From the NCBI GenBank assembly GCA_020629935.1, contig JAHDCJ010000021.1, positions 1-53,208 of the forward strand: a DNA stretch of 53,208 nt, written 5' to 3'. This DNA comes from Saprospiraceae bacterium. Lineage in GTDB: Bacteria; Bacteroidota; Bacteroidia; Chitinophagales; Saprospiraceae. The position numbers were made by a program, and so were the translations under genes. Numbering within the stretch: the first letter of the stretch is position 1; each line of letters starts with the position of its first letter. Positions 26,255 to 34,276 of the stretch are shown piece after piece. A model generated the notes under the pieces. The model saw nothing but the letters and a program-made list of their open reading frames with translations. It was not told where the DNA came from and made no database searches.

Positions 26255-28180
26255 ATGACCAAAGGATCTACATTAACCTTTTTCCTCTTTTTCTTTTCTT
26301 TCTATTTGTCTGCCCAAACCATTACGGGTTCGGTCACTTATACCGAGACAACGATTTCTTCTTTTGATGCGGTTAATCCAATTCTAACTGTAGCAGATGC
26401 TTCTGGATTTGTTCCTGGAGACGAGGTATTAATCATTCAAATGCAAGGCGCAGATTTAGTTACTACTGATGGAGCAACGTATGGTAGTGTTTCCAATTAT
26501 GATGGTGCAGGAAGTTATGAACTTGGGGTGATTTGTGAGGTTGCAGGAAATGACATTACTTTAGATTATTTTGTAGAAAATACATATTCTACCACTTCTA
26601 CTGTACGATTAATCAAAGTGCCTGTATACGAAGACGTAACGATTACTGGAACCTTAACCACCGATGCTTGGGATGGGACCACTGGCGGGGTTTTAATAGT
26701 AAAGGCTGAAGATGCCATTACTTTATTAGGAGATATCAATATGGATGGTAAAGGATTTCGAGGAGGAACTTATACCAATTCAACGATTACTTGTCAATGG
26801 TTTAATACCTATCTAGAATATGCCTATACTTCATCTGATGTAGCAGGTAGAAAAGGAGAAGGTATTGCTGAGATTGATGCCAATCATACGCATGGAAAAG
26901 GTGCATGGGCCAATGGCGGCGGCGGAGGTAATGATCATAATTCAGGTGGTGCTGGTGGATCAAATACTTCTGTAGGTGGTCTTGGTGGCTTTACGGATAA
27001 ACTTGGTCTTTTTGATTGTAAAGGCGCAAATTATGGAATTAATGGTTATGCTTTAAATACTACCGATCGTTTGTTTTTAGGTGGCGGCGGTGGTGCAGGT
27101 CATGGTAATAATAATCAAGGTACTTCTGGTACTGCGGGGGGAGGAATTATTATTCTTATTGCAAAAAGTTTATTGACTACCTCTGCGCATATTAGTGCTG
27201 ATGGTAAAGATGCCCTAAATACTTCTTATGGAGACAATGACCCTGGAGGAGATGCAGCAGGTGGCGGTGGAGCTGGAGGATCTATTTATATAGATGTTAC
27301 CAGTTTTCTAGGTAACTTTAGTATAAATGCTAAAGGTGGAAATGGGGGAAGTGTAGTACATTCTGAACAATTACCTGATCCAGATTGCTGGGGCCCAGGT
27401 GGTGGCGGAAGTGGTGGAGTTATTAAATTTAAAAATACAATTGGAGCAGGAGTTACTACGGATATTACAGGTGGAACGAATGGGATAAACACAACGATTG
27501 GAGATGGTGTTTCTTCTTGTAATGGATCGGCTTCTGGAGCTACCGCTGGTGCTTTAGGGAGCGTACTTGCTAGTCAAGGAGATATACTAGCAGGAACTAC
27601 AGATTACACGGGTTGTGATATTCCGCTTCCTATTGAATTAAATTATTTCTCCGCAGCATTGATTAATAAAGAAGTCTTGTTGACTTGGGAAACTCAGGTA
27701 GAAATTAATAATGATTTTTTCACTTTAGAACGAAGTAAAGATGGTGTGCAATTTGAAGAACTTACTAAAGTGGCTGGTGCAGGAAACTCTTCTGAAATTA
27801 ATAATTATTCTTATCGACATACGAGCCCTTGGTTAGGAACTTCTTATTATCGGTTAAAGCAAACAGATTTTGACGGACAAGTTTCTTATTCTAAAATAGC
27901 ACCTATCTACTTAGCAACTCCAATTGATGTGCTTTCTGTTTTTCCAAATCCAACAAAAGGAAATGCTGTTACTGTAGCAATTCAATCTACTGAAAACTCA
28001 GAAATTCAAGTCGCATTGTTTTCTGTATTAGGACAAAAAATGAAGCACTATGATCTTAGCTTATCAGAAGGAATTAACAATATTGATTTACCAATTAATG
28101 GTATAGCTTCAGGAGTTTATCTTTTAACAATAAGAAATGAAAATACACACTATACGCAAAAACTAGTAGTGGAAAAATAA
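26255..28180 (+). CDS. Large glycine-rich T9SS-secreted surface protein
   Basis: From ATG at 26255 the product is 641 residues. A longer frame from 26144 adds 37 residues with no signal character, so it was not chosen. It has a signal peptide (FFSFYLSAQ), a beta-rich region with a long Gly-rich section (about 215-475), a common Bacteroidota extracellular module (PIELNYFSAALINKEVLLTW...NDFFTLERSKDG...YYRLKQTDFDG, about 500-590), and a type A T9SS C-terminal domain (VFPNPTKGNAVTV...GVYLLTIRN). It is probably a surface or matrix protein with unknown ligand. It ends before a strong terminator. Confidence 0.85.
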   Translation: MTKGSTLTFFLFFFSFYLSAQTITGSVTYTETTISSFDAVNPILTVADASGFVPGDEVLIIQMQGADLVTTDGATYGSVSNYDGAGSYELGVICEVAGNDITLDYFVENTYSTTSTVRLIKVPVYEDVTITGTLTTDAWDGTTGGVLIVKAEDAITLLGDINMDGKGFRGGTYTNSTITCQWFNTYLEYAYTSSDVAGRKGEGIAEIDANHTHGKGAWANGGGGGNDHNSGGAGGSNTSVGGLGGFTDKLGLFDCKGANYGINGYALNTTDRLFLGGGGGAGHGNNNQGTSGTAGGGIIILIAKSLLTTSAHISADGKDALNTSYGDNDPGGDAAGGGGAGGSIYIDVTSFLGNFSINAKGGNGGSVVHSEQLPDPDCWGPGGGGSGGVIKFKNTIGAGVTTDITGGTNGINTTIGDGVSSCNGSASGATAGALGSVLASQGDILAGTTDYTGCDIPLPIELNYFSAALINKEVLLTWETQVEINNDFFTLERSKDGVQFEELTKVAGAGNSSEINNYSYRHTSPWLGTSYYRLKQTDFDGQVSYSKIAPIYLATPIDVLSVFPNPTKGNAVTVAIQSTENSEIQVALFSVLGQKMKHYDLSLSEGINNIDLPINGIASGVYLLTIRNENTHYTQKLVVEK

Positions 28181-28216
28181 ACCAATTTGCATAACCAAAT
28201 GAAACCCGGTTATGAA

Positions 28217-28249
28217 GGGGATTGACTTTAGTCAATCCCCATTTTTTTT
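28217..28249 (+). terminator. Strong rho-independent terminator
   Basis: A perfect 10-bp stem (GGGGATTGAC with GTCAATCCCC) and TTTA loop is followed by A and eight Ts, 36 bp after the stop of the glycine-rich T9SS gene and just before the two tRNA genes on the other strand. Confidence 0.9.
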
Positions 28250-28266
28250 GGAATTTGTTTAAGTAG

Positions 28267-28351
28267 TAACACCGACGAGGATCGAACTCGCATTGTCAAT
28301 AAAGACACTAGATTGAAAGTCTAGTTGCTTAACCAGTTTGCATACGGTGTC
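28267..28351 (-). tRNA. Unusual class II tRNA with anticodon UUC
   Basis: An 85-nt cloverleaf folds cleanly on the minus strand: a 7-bp acceptor stem (GACACCG with CGGTGTT, first pair G-U), a 3-bp D stem with a GG-containing loop, a 5-bp anticodon stem (CTAGA/TCTAG), a 7-nt loop CTTTCAA, a T stem GCGAG/CTCGT with TTCGATC, and discriminator A. The anticodon read from this loop is TTC, a Glu anticodon. The variable region is 16 nt with a stem (TGTC with GACA), as in tRNA-Leu/Ser, not tRNA-Glu. No CCA is encoded. It lies 8 nt after a normal tRNA-Glu. The identity is therefore undecided. Confidence 0.8.
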
Positions 28352-28359
28352 AATTTGGG

Positions 28360-28431
28360 CAGCCCGTAGGAGGATCGAACTCCTGTCCCAGGATAGAAAG
28401 TCCCGTGTCATAGCCACTAGACCAACGGGCC
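28360..28431 (-). tRNA. tRNA-Glu (anticodon UUC)
   Basis: A 72-nt class I cloverleaf: acceptor GGCCCGT with ACGGGCT (first pair G-U), D arm GTC/GAC, anticodon stem CGGGA/TCCTG with loop CTTTCTA giving anticodon TTC, a 4-nt variable region, T arm AGGAG/CTCCT with TTCGATC, and discriminator G. CCA is not encoded. It is the upstream member of a two-tRNA unit on the minus strand. Confidence 0.93.
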
Positions 28432-28487
28432 AAATTTAACCCTTGGACTGCATCACGTCAATAAAAATAAATAGGAAAATAAAAGGG

Positions 28488-28597
28488 AACGCGCGCAGTC
28501 TATCGCTCTCGTTCGGATTCAGCAGAGGATATCCGACAAGGACGAGCTTCAGCCTCGCACTCTGCTGGCAAAGAATGGCTGCCGGCACTTGTAGTGA
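28488..28597. other. GC-rich, highly structured intergenic island
   Basis: This roughly 110-bp stretch is much GC-richer than its AT-rich surroundings and contains several inverted repeats: TCGGAT (28513-28518) with ATCCGA (28531-28536), CAGCAGAG (28520-28527) with CTCTGCTG (28560-28567), and TGCTGGCA with TGCCGGCA after it. No reading frame or T-tract fits. It may be a dispersed repeat, a remnant, or a non-coding RNA. It lies just upstream of the tRNA pair. Confidence 0.5.
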
Positions 28598-28717
28598 TAT
28601 TTAAAATTAAGAATAACATGCTGATATTTTTTGAATTTTAGAAAAAGCGTCATTGCTTTATTCAGACATCTAATACAACGTGTCATTTAATTTGAAAAGT
28701 TCCCGAGTGCTATTTTT

Positions 28718-29968
28718 TTATAAATTTTTGAGTAAGGTGGTTGCCTCTGGATAGCCCGGATTGAGCTTCAATGCTAAGCGCAATTGTTTTTTTACTTCGT
28801 CCTTGTTATGCACAAAAGACTGGATAAATTTTGCATACTCAAAATGCATAGAAGCATCATTAGGTTTCGCTTCTAAGTACTTGATAAAGTAGAGGTTGAT
28901 GGTTCCGAAATCATTGAAATAATTAGCCAAAAGGTAGCGCATTTTTTCGAAAATGTTTCGATCGCCTGGGGTCGCTTCTAAGGCATCTAAATAAAAATTT
29001 CGGGCTAATTCAAAATTTTGTAATCCTTCGGCATAAAGTTGCCCAAGTGTAGAAGAAAGTAGCGCTAAATCAGATCCTTCATGATGCTCGATTCCAGTTT
29101 GTAGCGTGCGTACTGCATCATATAATTTTTGATCTTCTTTCCATTGAATAAGACTTAAATATTTTAGTGCCTGCGCATTATAAGTATCCATGCTCATGAC
29201 AATATCAATGAGTTGTCGACATCGATCAAAATCTTTTAAATGCTGGAAATGAATATGTGTAAGCTTATTATAAGTAGAAACGGAGTCAGGAGCAAATTCT
29301 ATAATTTTTTCTAAAATACTAATCGCATCTACAGGTTTATTATAATGAAGGAGTTGAATATCCGCCAATGCTTTCAAAGATTCTACGTGTTCTGGACAAG
29401 CTTCAATGGCTTGATTGAAACAAAATTTAGCCGATTCATATTCTTGATGAACAGAGAGGTAAAGGGTTCCTAATAAATATTGAGCTTCAAAATATTGAGC
29501 TTGATTATCCACGATCATTTCCAACATTTCTATTCCTTTTTCGGTTTGATTGAGTCGAATAAGGTTTTGGGCTAAATCAAAATAGCGATCAATGAATAAA
29601 TTGCTTTTAGCAATTAAAGGGCCTACTTCCGTTTGTATTTTTTCAAATTTTCTTAAATGAAGGGTTAAGGTTTTATCAAATTGATCCATACCTACCGTTT
29701 CTTCTTTTTCAAGAAAACTAAAGATTCCCATACCTTCTTTCAATCGGCGGTCTTCTTTTAACGTAATCAAATCTTGCGTAATAATGTGTGCACGCATAGC
29801 AATTTCTTCTTCTTTAGAAAGCTCGCGAAGTAAGATTAATTGGATGACTAATTCTTTGCCAAAATCTTGATTAGCCTCAATTAAATCTAGACCTAGACTT
29901 AGTTTTTCTAAATCATTGCTTAGAAGTAAATTTGATAAATTTTGTATTTCTTCAGTATTTAAAGTCAT
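28718..29968 (-). CDS. TPR-repeat protein with N-terminal shared module
   Basis: The 416-residue protein has no signal peptide and is probably cytoplasmic. Residues 1-75 form a leucine-rich helical module. Residues ~130-416 are TPR repeats, for example YFEAQYLLGTLYLSVHQEYE, then SLKALADIQLLHYNKP and STYNKLTHIHFQHLKD. The role is protein binding without a visible enzymatic domain. Its N-terminal module resembles that of the short gene just upstream in the same direction (30042-30461), which suggests the two are related and possibly cotranscribed (73 bp gap). Confidence 0.8.
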   Translation of the reverse strand: MTLNTEEIQNLSNLLLSNDLEKLSLGLDLIEANQDFGKELVIQLILLRELSKEEEIAMRAHIITQDLITLKEDRRLKEGMGIFSFLEKEETVGMDQFDKTLTLHLRKFEKIQTEVGPLIAKSNLFIDRYFDLAQNLIRLNQTEKGIEMLEMIVDNQAQYFEAQYLLGTLYLSVHQEYESAKFCFNQAIEACPEHVESLKALADIQLLHYNKPVDAISILEKIIEFAPDSVSTYNKLTHIHFQHLKDFDRCRQLIDIVMSMDTYNAQALKYLSLIQWKEDQKLYDAVRTLQTGIEHHEGSDLALLSSTLGQLYAEGLQNFELARNFYLDALEATPGDRNIFEKMRYLLANYFNDFGTINLYFIKYLEAKPNDASMHFEYAKFIQSFVHNKDEVKKQLRLALKLNPGYPEATTLLKNL

Positions 29969-30041
29969 AGTGGATAGCCTAAAGTCTAGGTTAAATGAAG
30001 TACTAAGGTAGGTTTATTCTAATGGAAAATTAAATTAAATT

Positions 30042-30461
30042 TTAAAAAGTCCAAGGATAACCTAATTCTTGTATTAAACGCTCGTAAATCTTGGTAAATT
30101 GCTTATGCTGTTTAATGAAAAATTCATAGGTCGATCTTTCCTTATCAAAGCGCACTCTATAGGGTTGCACAAATTTTCTTTTCGTACTTGCATTTGCCCC
30201 TTTAAAATTGAGTACACCAAGAAATTGATAGCCAATGTCTTCTGTATTCCAGAGATTTGCGGTTTTTAGAAGATCACCTGAAATATGACGAATCTTTGGA
30301 TTTTCATGCATTCTGAATAAGAGGACTAAGGGAATACGTAAGTGATCTATTAAATGATCTGATCCTTTAATAATTTCAAAGGCAACCAAAAGGTTTTCCT
30401 CAATTGGACTAAATAGTAAATCGACTATTTTTTGTACATCTGCTGTCGAAAATTTTGTCAT
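30042..30461 (-). CDS. Small helical protein related to the neighbouring TPR protein
   Basis: I do not recognise a family. The 139-residue product starts MTKFSTADVQKIVDLLFSP and is likely helical over its first 75 residues, which align by eye with the N-terminus of the TPR protein encoded next: VQKIVDLLFS, NLLVAFEIIKGSDH, RIPLVLLFRM and ISGDLLKTANL, against IQNLSNLLLS, KLSLGLDLIEANQD, IQLILLREL and AHIITQDLITL. The remainder is basic and ends in YPWTF. ATG start. It is upstream of the TPR gene on the same strand. Confidence 0.65.
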   Translation of the reverse strand: MTKFSTADVQKIVDLLFSPIEENLLVAFEIIKGSDHLIDHLRIPLVLLFRMHENPKIRHISGDLLKTANLWNTEDIGYQFLGVLNFKGANASTKRKFVQPYRVRFDKERSTYEFFIKQHKQFTKIYERLIQELGYPWTF

Positions 30462-30590
30462 TCATTTAGATGTTCAGAAACAAATCAAAATTAATTTTCA
30501 AGGTAATGATTTCAGTAGTTTTTTTAATAACTTACTCAAATAAAATTCCATTTTTTATCCTTATCTAAAAGAAAAATCACAAATTACTCT

Positions 30591-30598
30591 TAATTTTG
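30591..30598 (+). promoter_or_regulatory. -7 element abutting a start codon
   Basis: TAATTTTG matches TAnnTTTG and ends 4 bp before the ATG at 30603. Transcription from it would start at or next to the first codon, so the mRNA would be leaderless or nearly so. Confidence 0.45.
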
Positions 30599-30602
30599 CA
30601 CG

Positions 30603-31193
30603 ATGCATGATATCGAACCTTATTTTCGTTGGAGAGAGGAATATACAGCAGAAGAAGACGCTAAATCGCCTTTTTATAAGCGTACATATAGCGAATTTCA
30701 GTATTCCAATAAGGTGTATAATTATTTTATCCATCCACAATGGGATAATATAGGCTCGTTGACCTTGTATGTGAAAATATTATTTGTACATTATGACAAA
30801 AGTTATGCAATTATAGAATTGATAGGGGAATGGAACGATAGTTTGTATAATGACATTATGTTCTTAAAACGAGAAGTGATTGATTATTTGATTCGAGAAG
30901 GTATTTCTAAATTTATTTTATTAGGAGAACACGTATTAAATTTCCATGCTTCAGATAATTGTTATTATGAAGAATGGGCTGAAGAGGTTAGAGAAGAAGG
31001 AGGTTGGGTCGCATTCGTTAACTTTAGACCGCATGTTATTGAAGAAATGGCCAATGAGCAAATACAATTTTATGTCCACTTTGATGAACCCTTAAATAAC
31101 ATCAATTGGAGGAAACTAAAACCCGATCTTTTACAAGAATCGGTCAATCATTTAATCTCTAATCCAACAATTCACAAAATGGATGGGATTTAG
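30603..31193 (+). CDS. Conserved-looking hypothetical protein upstream of era
   Basis: The 196-residue acidic protein has no signal peptide and no domain I recognise. It is rich in aromatic residues (YTAEEDAKSPFYKR, NYFIHPQWDNIG, YEEWAEEVREEGGWVAFVNFRPH). A ribosome or tRNA connection is suggested only by its place 12 bp before era, with which it is probably cotranscribed. Function is unknown. Confidence 0.75.
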   Translation: MHDIEPYFRWREEYTAEEDAKSPFYKRTYSEFQYSNKVYNYFIHPQWDNIGSLTLYVKILFVHYDKSYAIIELIGEWNDSLYNDIMFLKREVIDYLIREGISKFILLGEHVLNFHASDNCYYEEWAEEVREEGGWVAFVNFRPHVIEEMANEQIQFYVHFDEPLNNINWRKLKPDLLQESVNHLISNPTIHKMDGI

Positions 31194-31205
31194 AAAAATA
31201 AACAT

Positions 31206-32087
31206 ATGCATCAATCTGGTTTTGTAAGTATCATAGGTAGACCCAACGTAGGTAAATCCACATTAATGAATGCGATTGTAGGCGAGCGAATGTCGATTAT
31301 TACAAGCAAACCACAAACGACTCGCCATCGAATTTTGGGTATTGTAAGTGATGAAAATTATCAAATTGTATTTTCAGATACACCCGGTATAATACAAGAT
31401 CCTTCTTATAAAATGCATGCTTCGATGAATCGATTTGTGAATACCACTTTCGAAGATTCGGATATCATGATCTTTATTACCGATATTTATGATAAATATG
31501 AAGATGATGACCCTGTAATAACTCGTTTAAATCAAGTCGGAGTTCCTGTTATTTTGGTAATTAATAAAATAGACATTGCGGATAAAGAGCGTTTACAAGA
31601 GACGAAAGATTTATGGGAATCACGAGTTGTTTTTAACGCTACTTTTTTAATTTCAGCTTTAGAAAAAATAAATACAGAAGAACTCATCCAGCATATCATC
31701 AAGTCTTTGCCAGAAGGCCCCGTTTATTATCCTAAAGATCAACTCACGGATCGACCCGAACGATTTTTTGTTTCTGAAATCATCCGAGAAAAAATTCTTT
31801 TAAATTATAGACAAGAAATACCTTACTCTTGTGAAGTTGTGGTAGAGTCATTTAAAGAAGATCCTGATCGCCCGCTCATTCGAATTGCAGCCTTTATTTA
31901 TGTTTCAAGAAATACACAAAAATCAATCATCATTGGAAAAAATGGCGCTGCAATTAAAAAACTTGGAATAGAAGCTAGAAAAGACCTTGAAGTCTTTTTG
32001 GAGAAACAAATTTATTTAGAATTAAGAGTGAAAGTTAGAGATAATTGGAGAGATGATGATCGTATGCTAAAATATTTTGGTTATTAG
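31206..32087 (+). CDS. era: GTPase Era
   Basis: The 293-residue ribosome-assembly GTPase (30S, 16S rRNA maturation) has all motifs: G1 GRPNVGKST, switch II DTPG, G4 NKID, and a C-terminal KH domain with IIGKNGAAIKKLG (about 235-250). Usual length. ATG start. It is cotranscribed with the upstream unknown gene. A second GTPase gene, der, is 2.2 kb downstream. Confidence 0.97.
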   Translation: MHQSGFVSIIGRPNVGKSTLMNAIVGERMSIITSKPQTTRHRILGIVSDENYQIVFSDTPGIIQDPSYKMHASMNRFVNTTFEDSDIMIFITDIYDKYEDDDPVITRLNQVGVPVILVINKIDIADKERLQETKDLWESRVVFNATFLISALEKINTEELIQHIIKSLPEGPVYYPKDQLTDRPERFFVSEIIREKILLNYRQEIPYSCEVVVESFKEDPDRPLIRIAAFIYVSRNTQKSIIIGKNGAAIKKLGIEARKDLEVFLEKQIYLELRVKVRDNWRDDDRMLKYFGY

Positions 32088-32104
32088 AGCTTATTTAAAA
32101 TTGG

Positions 32105-32173
32105 CATTGGGCATAAAAGCACTTATTTAGTTATGCAAAACAATTACTAATTGTTAAAATAATGTGCCCAATG
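32105..32173 (+). other. Nested inverted repeats in the era-downstream intergenic region
   Basis: The 453-bp region after era has no gene. Near its start is an outer 9-bp inverted repeat, CATTGGGCA (32105-32113) with TGCCCAATG (32165-32173), enclosing two smaller hairpins: GCATAA/TTATGC (32111-32136) and AACAATT-ACT-AATTGTT (32139-32155). A three-way-junction RNA can be drawn, though the outer and first inner stem share three bases. No T-run follows directly. The rest of the interval is AT-rich and otherwise empty. Confidence 0.4.
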
Positions 32174-32483
32174 TATGAACAAAATAATGGAAAATAACTC
32201 AAGCCTTTTAGGTGAAAAACAGCATAAATTATAGAAGTCACATTTTTTTTAAAAATAACAACTCGTGTTTTGCTGTAATATTTTGACGTTGACCTATGGT
32301 GTTTGGGGTGTTTCGCTTTGATAAATGTGTTTTTTCCTAATCGGTAACAACTTGTTTAGTGCCTAATTATGAAATAATTTATTTTATATTTTTAAGTTAT
32401 TGTATTCTAGTTTTTTATGCTTTGTTTATCTTTTTCGTGTAAGATGACGTAAATAATTTCATGTCATGGAATTGTTAAAAATG

Positions 32484-32491
32484 TATTTTTG
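32484..32491 (+). promoter_or_regulatory. Possible -7 element before the T9SS protein gene
   Basis: TATTTTTG fits TAnnTTTG, 49 bp before the ATG at 32541. No -33 element at suitable spacing was seen. Confidence 0.3.
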
Positions 32492-32540
32492 TAAGTAATA
32501 CCCTTCGCTTAAACCACATTTTAAACAAAAAAAACTTATA

Positions 32541-34121
32541 ATGAAAAATTTTTTACCTTTTCTTATGATGCTTCTTGCATCATCTTTTCTAATGGCACAA
32601 GAAGGCGGAGCCGATTGTGCTACCGCCTTTGATATGGGCACCTTACCCGTAGCCAATACTTGTATTGATCTTGAAGGAGGAACTTCACCACCAGTGGTAG
32701 GTACCTACACTACTACGCTTTCTGGAGCAAGTGCAAGTGGAATTACACCAATTCCTTCCTGTAACTATACCGCACAAAAAGACAAATGGTACCAATTTAC
32801 AGTCCCTGCTGCTGGAACAGAAGGCGTTATTATTGGAGGAAACGCCATTACTGCTGATAGCGGTTGCCCCGGAGGCGCAGATTGTCCTGCATTTTTATTT
32901 GCTTTATACTCGGGATCCTGTGCAGGATTATCTGAAGTAGTTGGTTGTGATCTCCTTGCTTATGATAATGTAAGTGGCCCTTCTTACAATATTTACTCTA
33001 GTACCATAACAGGTTTAATCCCAGGAGCTACTTATTTTGTTCGGATTTGGGATTTTCACGATTCTAATTCGGCGATGTCTTTTGATGTTACCGCATTGCC
33101 TCCTCCTCCAAGCAATGATGCTTGTGGTTCGTCTACTTCATTAAATACGACACCTGCCAATCAACCACAACAAGGCTGTAATTTTGGTGCAGGAGGAGAT
33201 GACTGGAGTGCACCAACTCCCGTTGCACCTGATGGATATGCCGCAGGTACATGTAGTGGTAATTCATGGAATTCAATGGATAATTCAGTATTTTATACCT
33301 TTACCTTAACAGAAGCTACGGCAGGAGTTACTGTTTCTGTTTCTGGAATTACCTGTAATGGCGCAGCAGGAGGAACCGCTCAATTGATGCTACTTAGTGG
33401 AAATTGTGTAGATGCCGCCTCCAGTTTTTTAACCTGTGCCGCAGGGTCAGGAACGGTTACTTTAATGCCTCCTACGGATCCTATGCCAGCAGGAGATTAT
33501 ACGGTTGTTATAGATGGTAATGCTGGAGATAATTGTGTTTTTGATATTAATACTACAAATATTCCTGATGCAGAATCATTACCTATTGAGCTTTCCTATT
33601 TTAGAGGAGAAGTCAAAAGTATTGGAAATTTATTGAAATGGGGAACGCTAACAGAAAGAGATAACGCTTTTTTTCAAATCATGCGATCTACCAATGGTTT
33701 TGCCTTTGAAGCTATTTCAAGAATAGAAGGCCAAGGAACAACTTTTGAAGCGCATAGTTATACCTTTTTAGACGATAGAGCACCAGCGACTGCTTATTAT
33801 AAACTAAAGCAGGTAGATTTTAACGGAAGTGTTAAATTTTCAGATGTTATTTTCTTAGAATCAGAACTCCGAGAAATTAGTATCTTCCCTATGCCCGTTA
33901 AAAATGTAGTTAATTTGACTTTAACCATGGAATCTCCGGGAGATATCAATATCCAGCTTTTAGATGCTTCAGGACGATTAGTACGAAAAATCGAGAATAA
34001 TTCCTTTGGTGTTGGTGTGTTTACGGAAGCAATTGACGTACAATCACTAGCAAGGGGTATCTACTTTTTAGTGGTTCGCTATGGTGAAGAAATGCATGTA
34101 GAAAAAATTGTTTTAGATTAA
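32541..34121 (+). CDS. T9SS-secreted Cys-rich surface protein
   Basis: The 526-residue protein has a signal peptide (SSFLMAQ), two tandem beta-sandwich-like regions (about 20-185 and 190-340) rich in Cys, Gly, Asn and Asp, a shared extracellular module (PIELSYFRGEVKSIGNLLKW...AYYKLKQVDFNG, about 350-440), and a type A T9SS sorting domain (ISIFPMPVKNVVNLTL...GIYFLVVRYG). The repeated YQFTVPA/FYTFTL patterns resemble domains that bind carbohydrates or other ligands on the surface; no specific ligand is predicted. A terminator follows. Confidence 0.85.
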   Translation: MKNFLPFLMMLLASSFLMAQEGGADCATAFDMGTLPVANTCIDLEGGTSPPVVGTYTTTLSGASASGITPIPSCNYTAQKDKWYQFTVPAAGTEGVIIGGNAITADSGCPGGADCPAFLFALYSGSCAGLSEVVGCDLLAYDNVSGPSYNIYSSTITGLIPGATYFVRIWDFHDSNSAMSFDVTALPPPPSNDACGSSTSLNTTPANQPQQGCNFGAGGDDWSAPTPVAPDGYAAGTCSGNSWNSMDNSVFYTFTLTEATAGVTVSVSGITCNGAAGGTAQLMLLSGNCVDAASSFLTCAAGSGTVTLMPPTDPMPAGDYTVVIDGNAGDNCVFDINTTNIPDAESLPIELSYFRGEVKSIGNLLKWGTLTERDNAFFQIMRSTNGFAFEAISRIEGQGTTFEAHSYTFLDDRAPATAYYKLKQVDFNGSVKFSDVIFLESELREISIFPMPVKNVVNLTLTMESPGDINIQLLDASGRLVRKIENNSFGVGVFTEAIDVQSLARGIYFLVVRYGEEMHVEKIVLD

Positions 34122-34149
34122 TTTATAACAAAATTACGCTTTGTGTTTT

Positions 34150-34184
34150 GGCTAGATAATCATAAGATTGTCTAGCCTTTTTTT
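34150..34184 (+). terminator. Rho-independent terminator
   Basis: A 12-bp stem (GGCTAGATAATC with GATTGTCTAGCC, one G-T pair) with ATAA loop is followed by seven Ts, 28 bp after the T9SS protein stop. Confidence 0.88.
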
Positions 34185-34246
34185 ATTCTATTTCGGTTCA
34201 TAACAATAATTTATGATTCATCGCATTAGATTACTAAAATAAGTCC

Positions 34247-34254
34247 TACCTTTG
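34247..34254 (+). promoter_or_regulatory. -7 element before der
   Basis: TACCTTTG is an exact TAnnTTTG match, 22 bp before the ATG at 34277, just after the preceding terminator. Confidence 0.5.
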
Positions 34255-34276
34255 CGTGGAAAAATTAAATTAGAAA

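Noticed and set aside
28267-28351. tRNA-Sec
   Set aside because: The D stem is only 3 bp, the acceptor plus T arm is 7/5, and the loop gives UUC, not UCA. No selenocysteine genes are visible.
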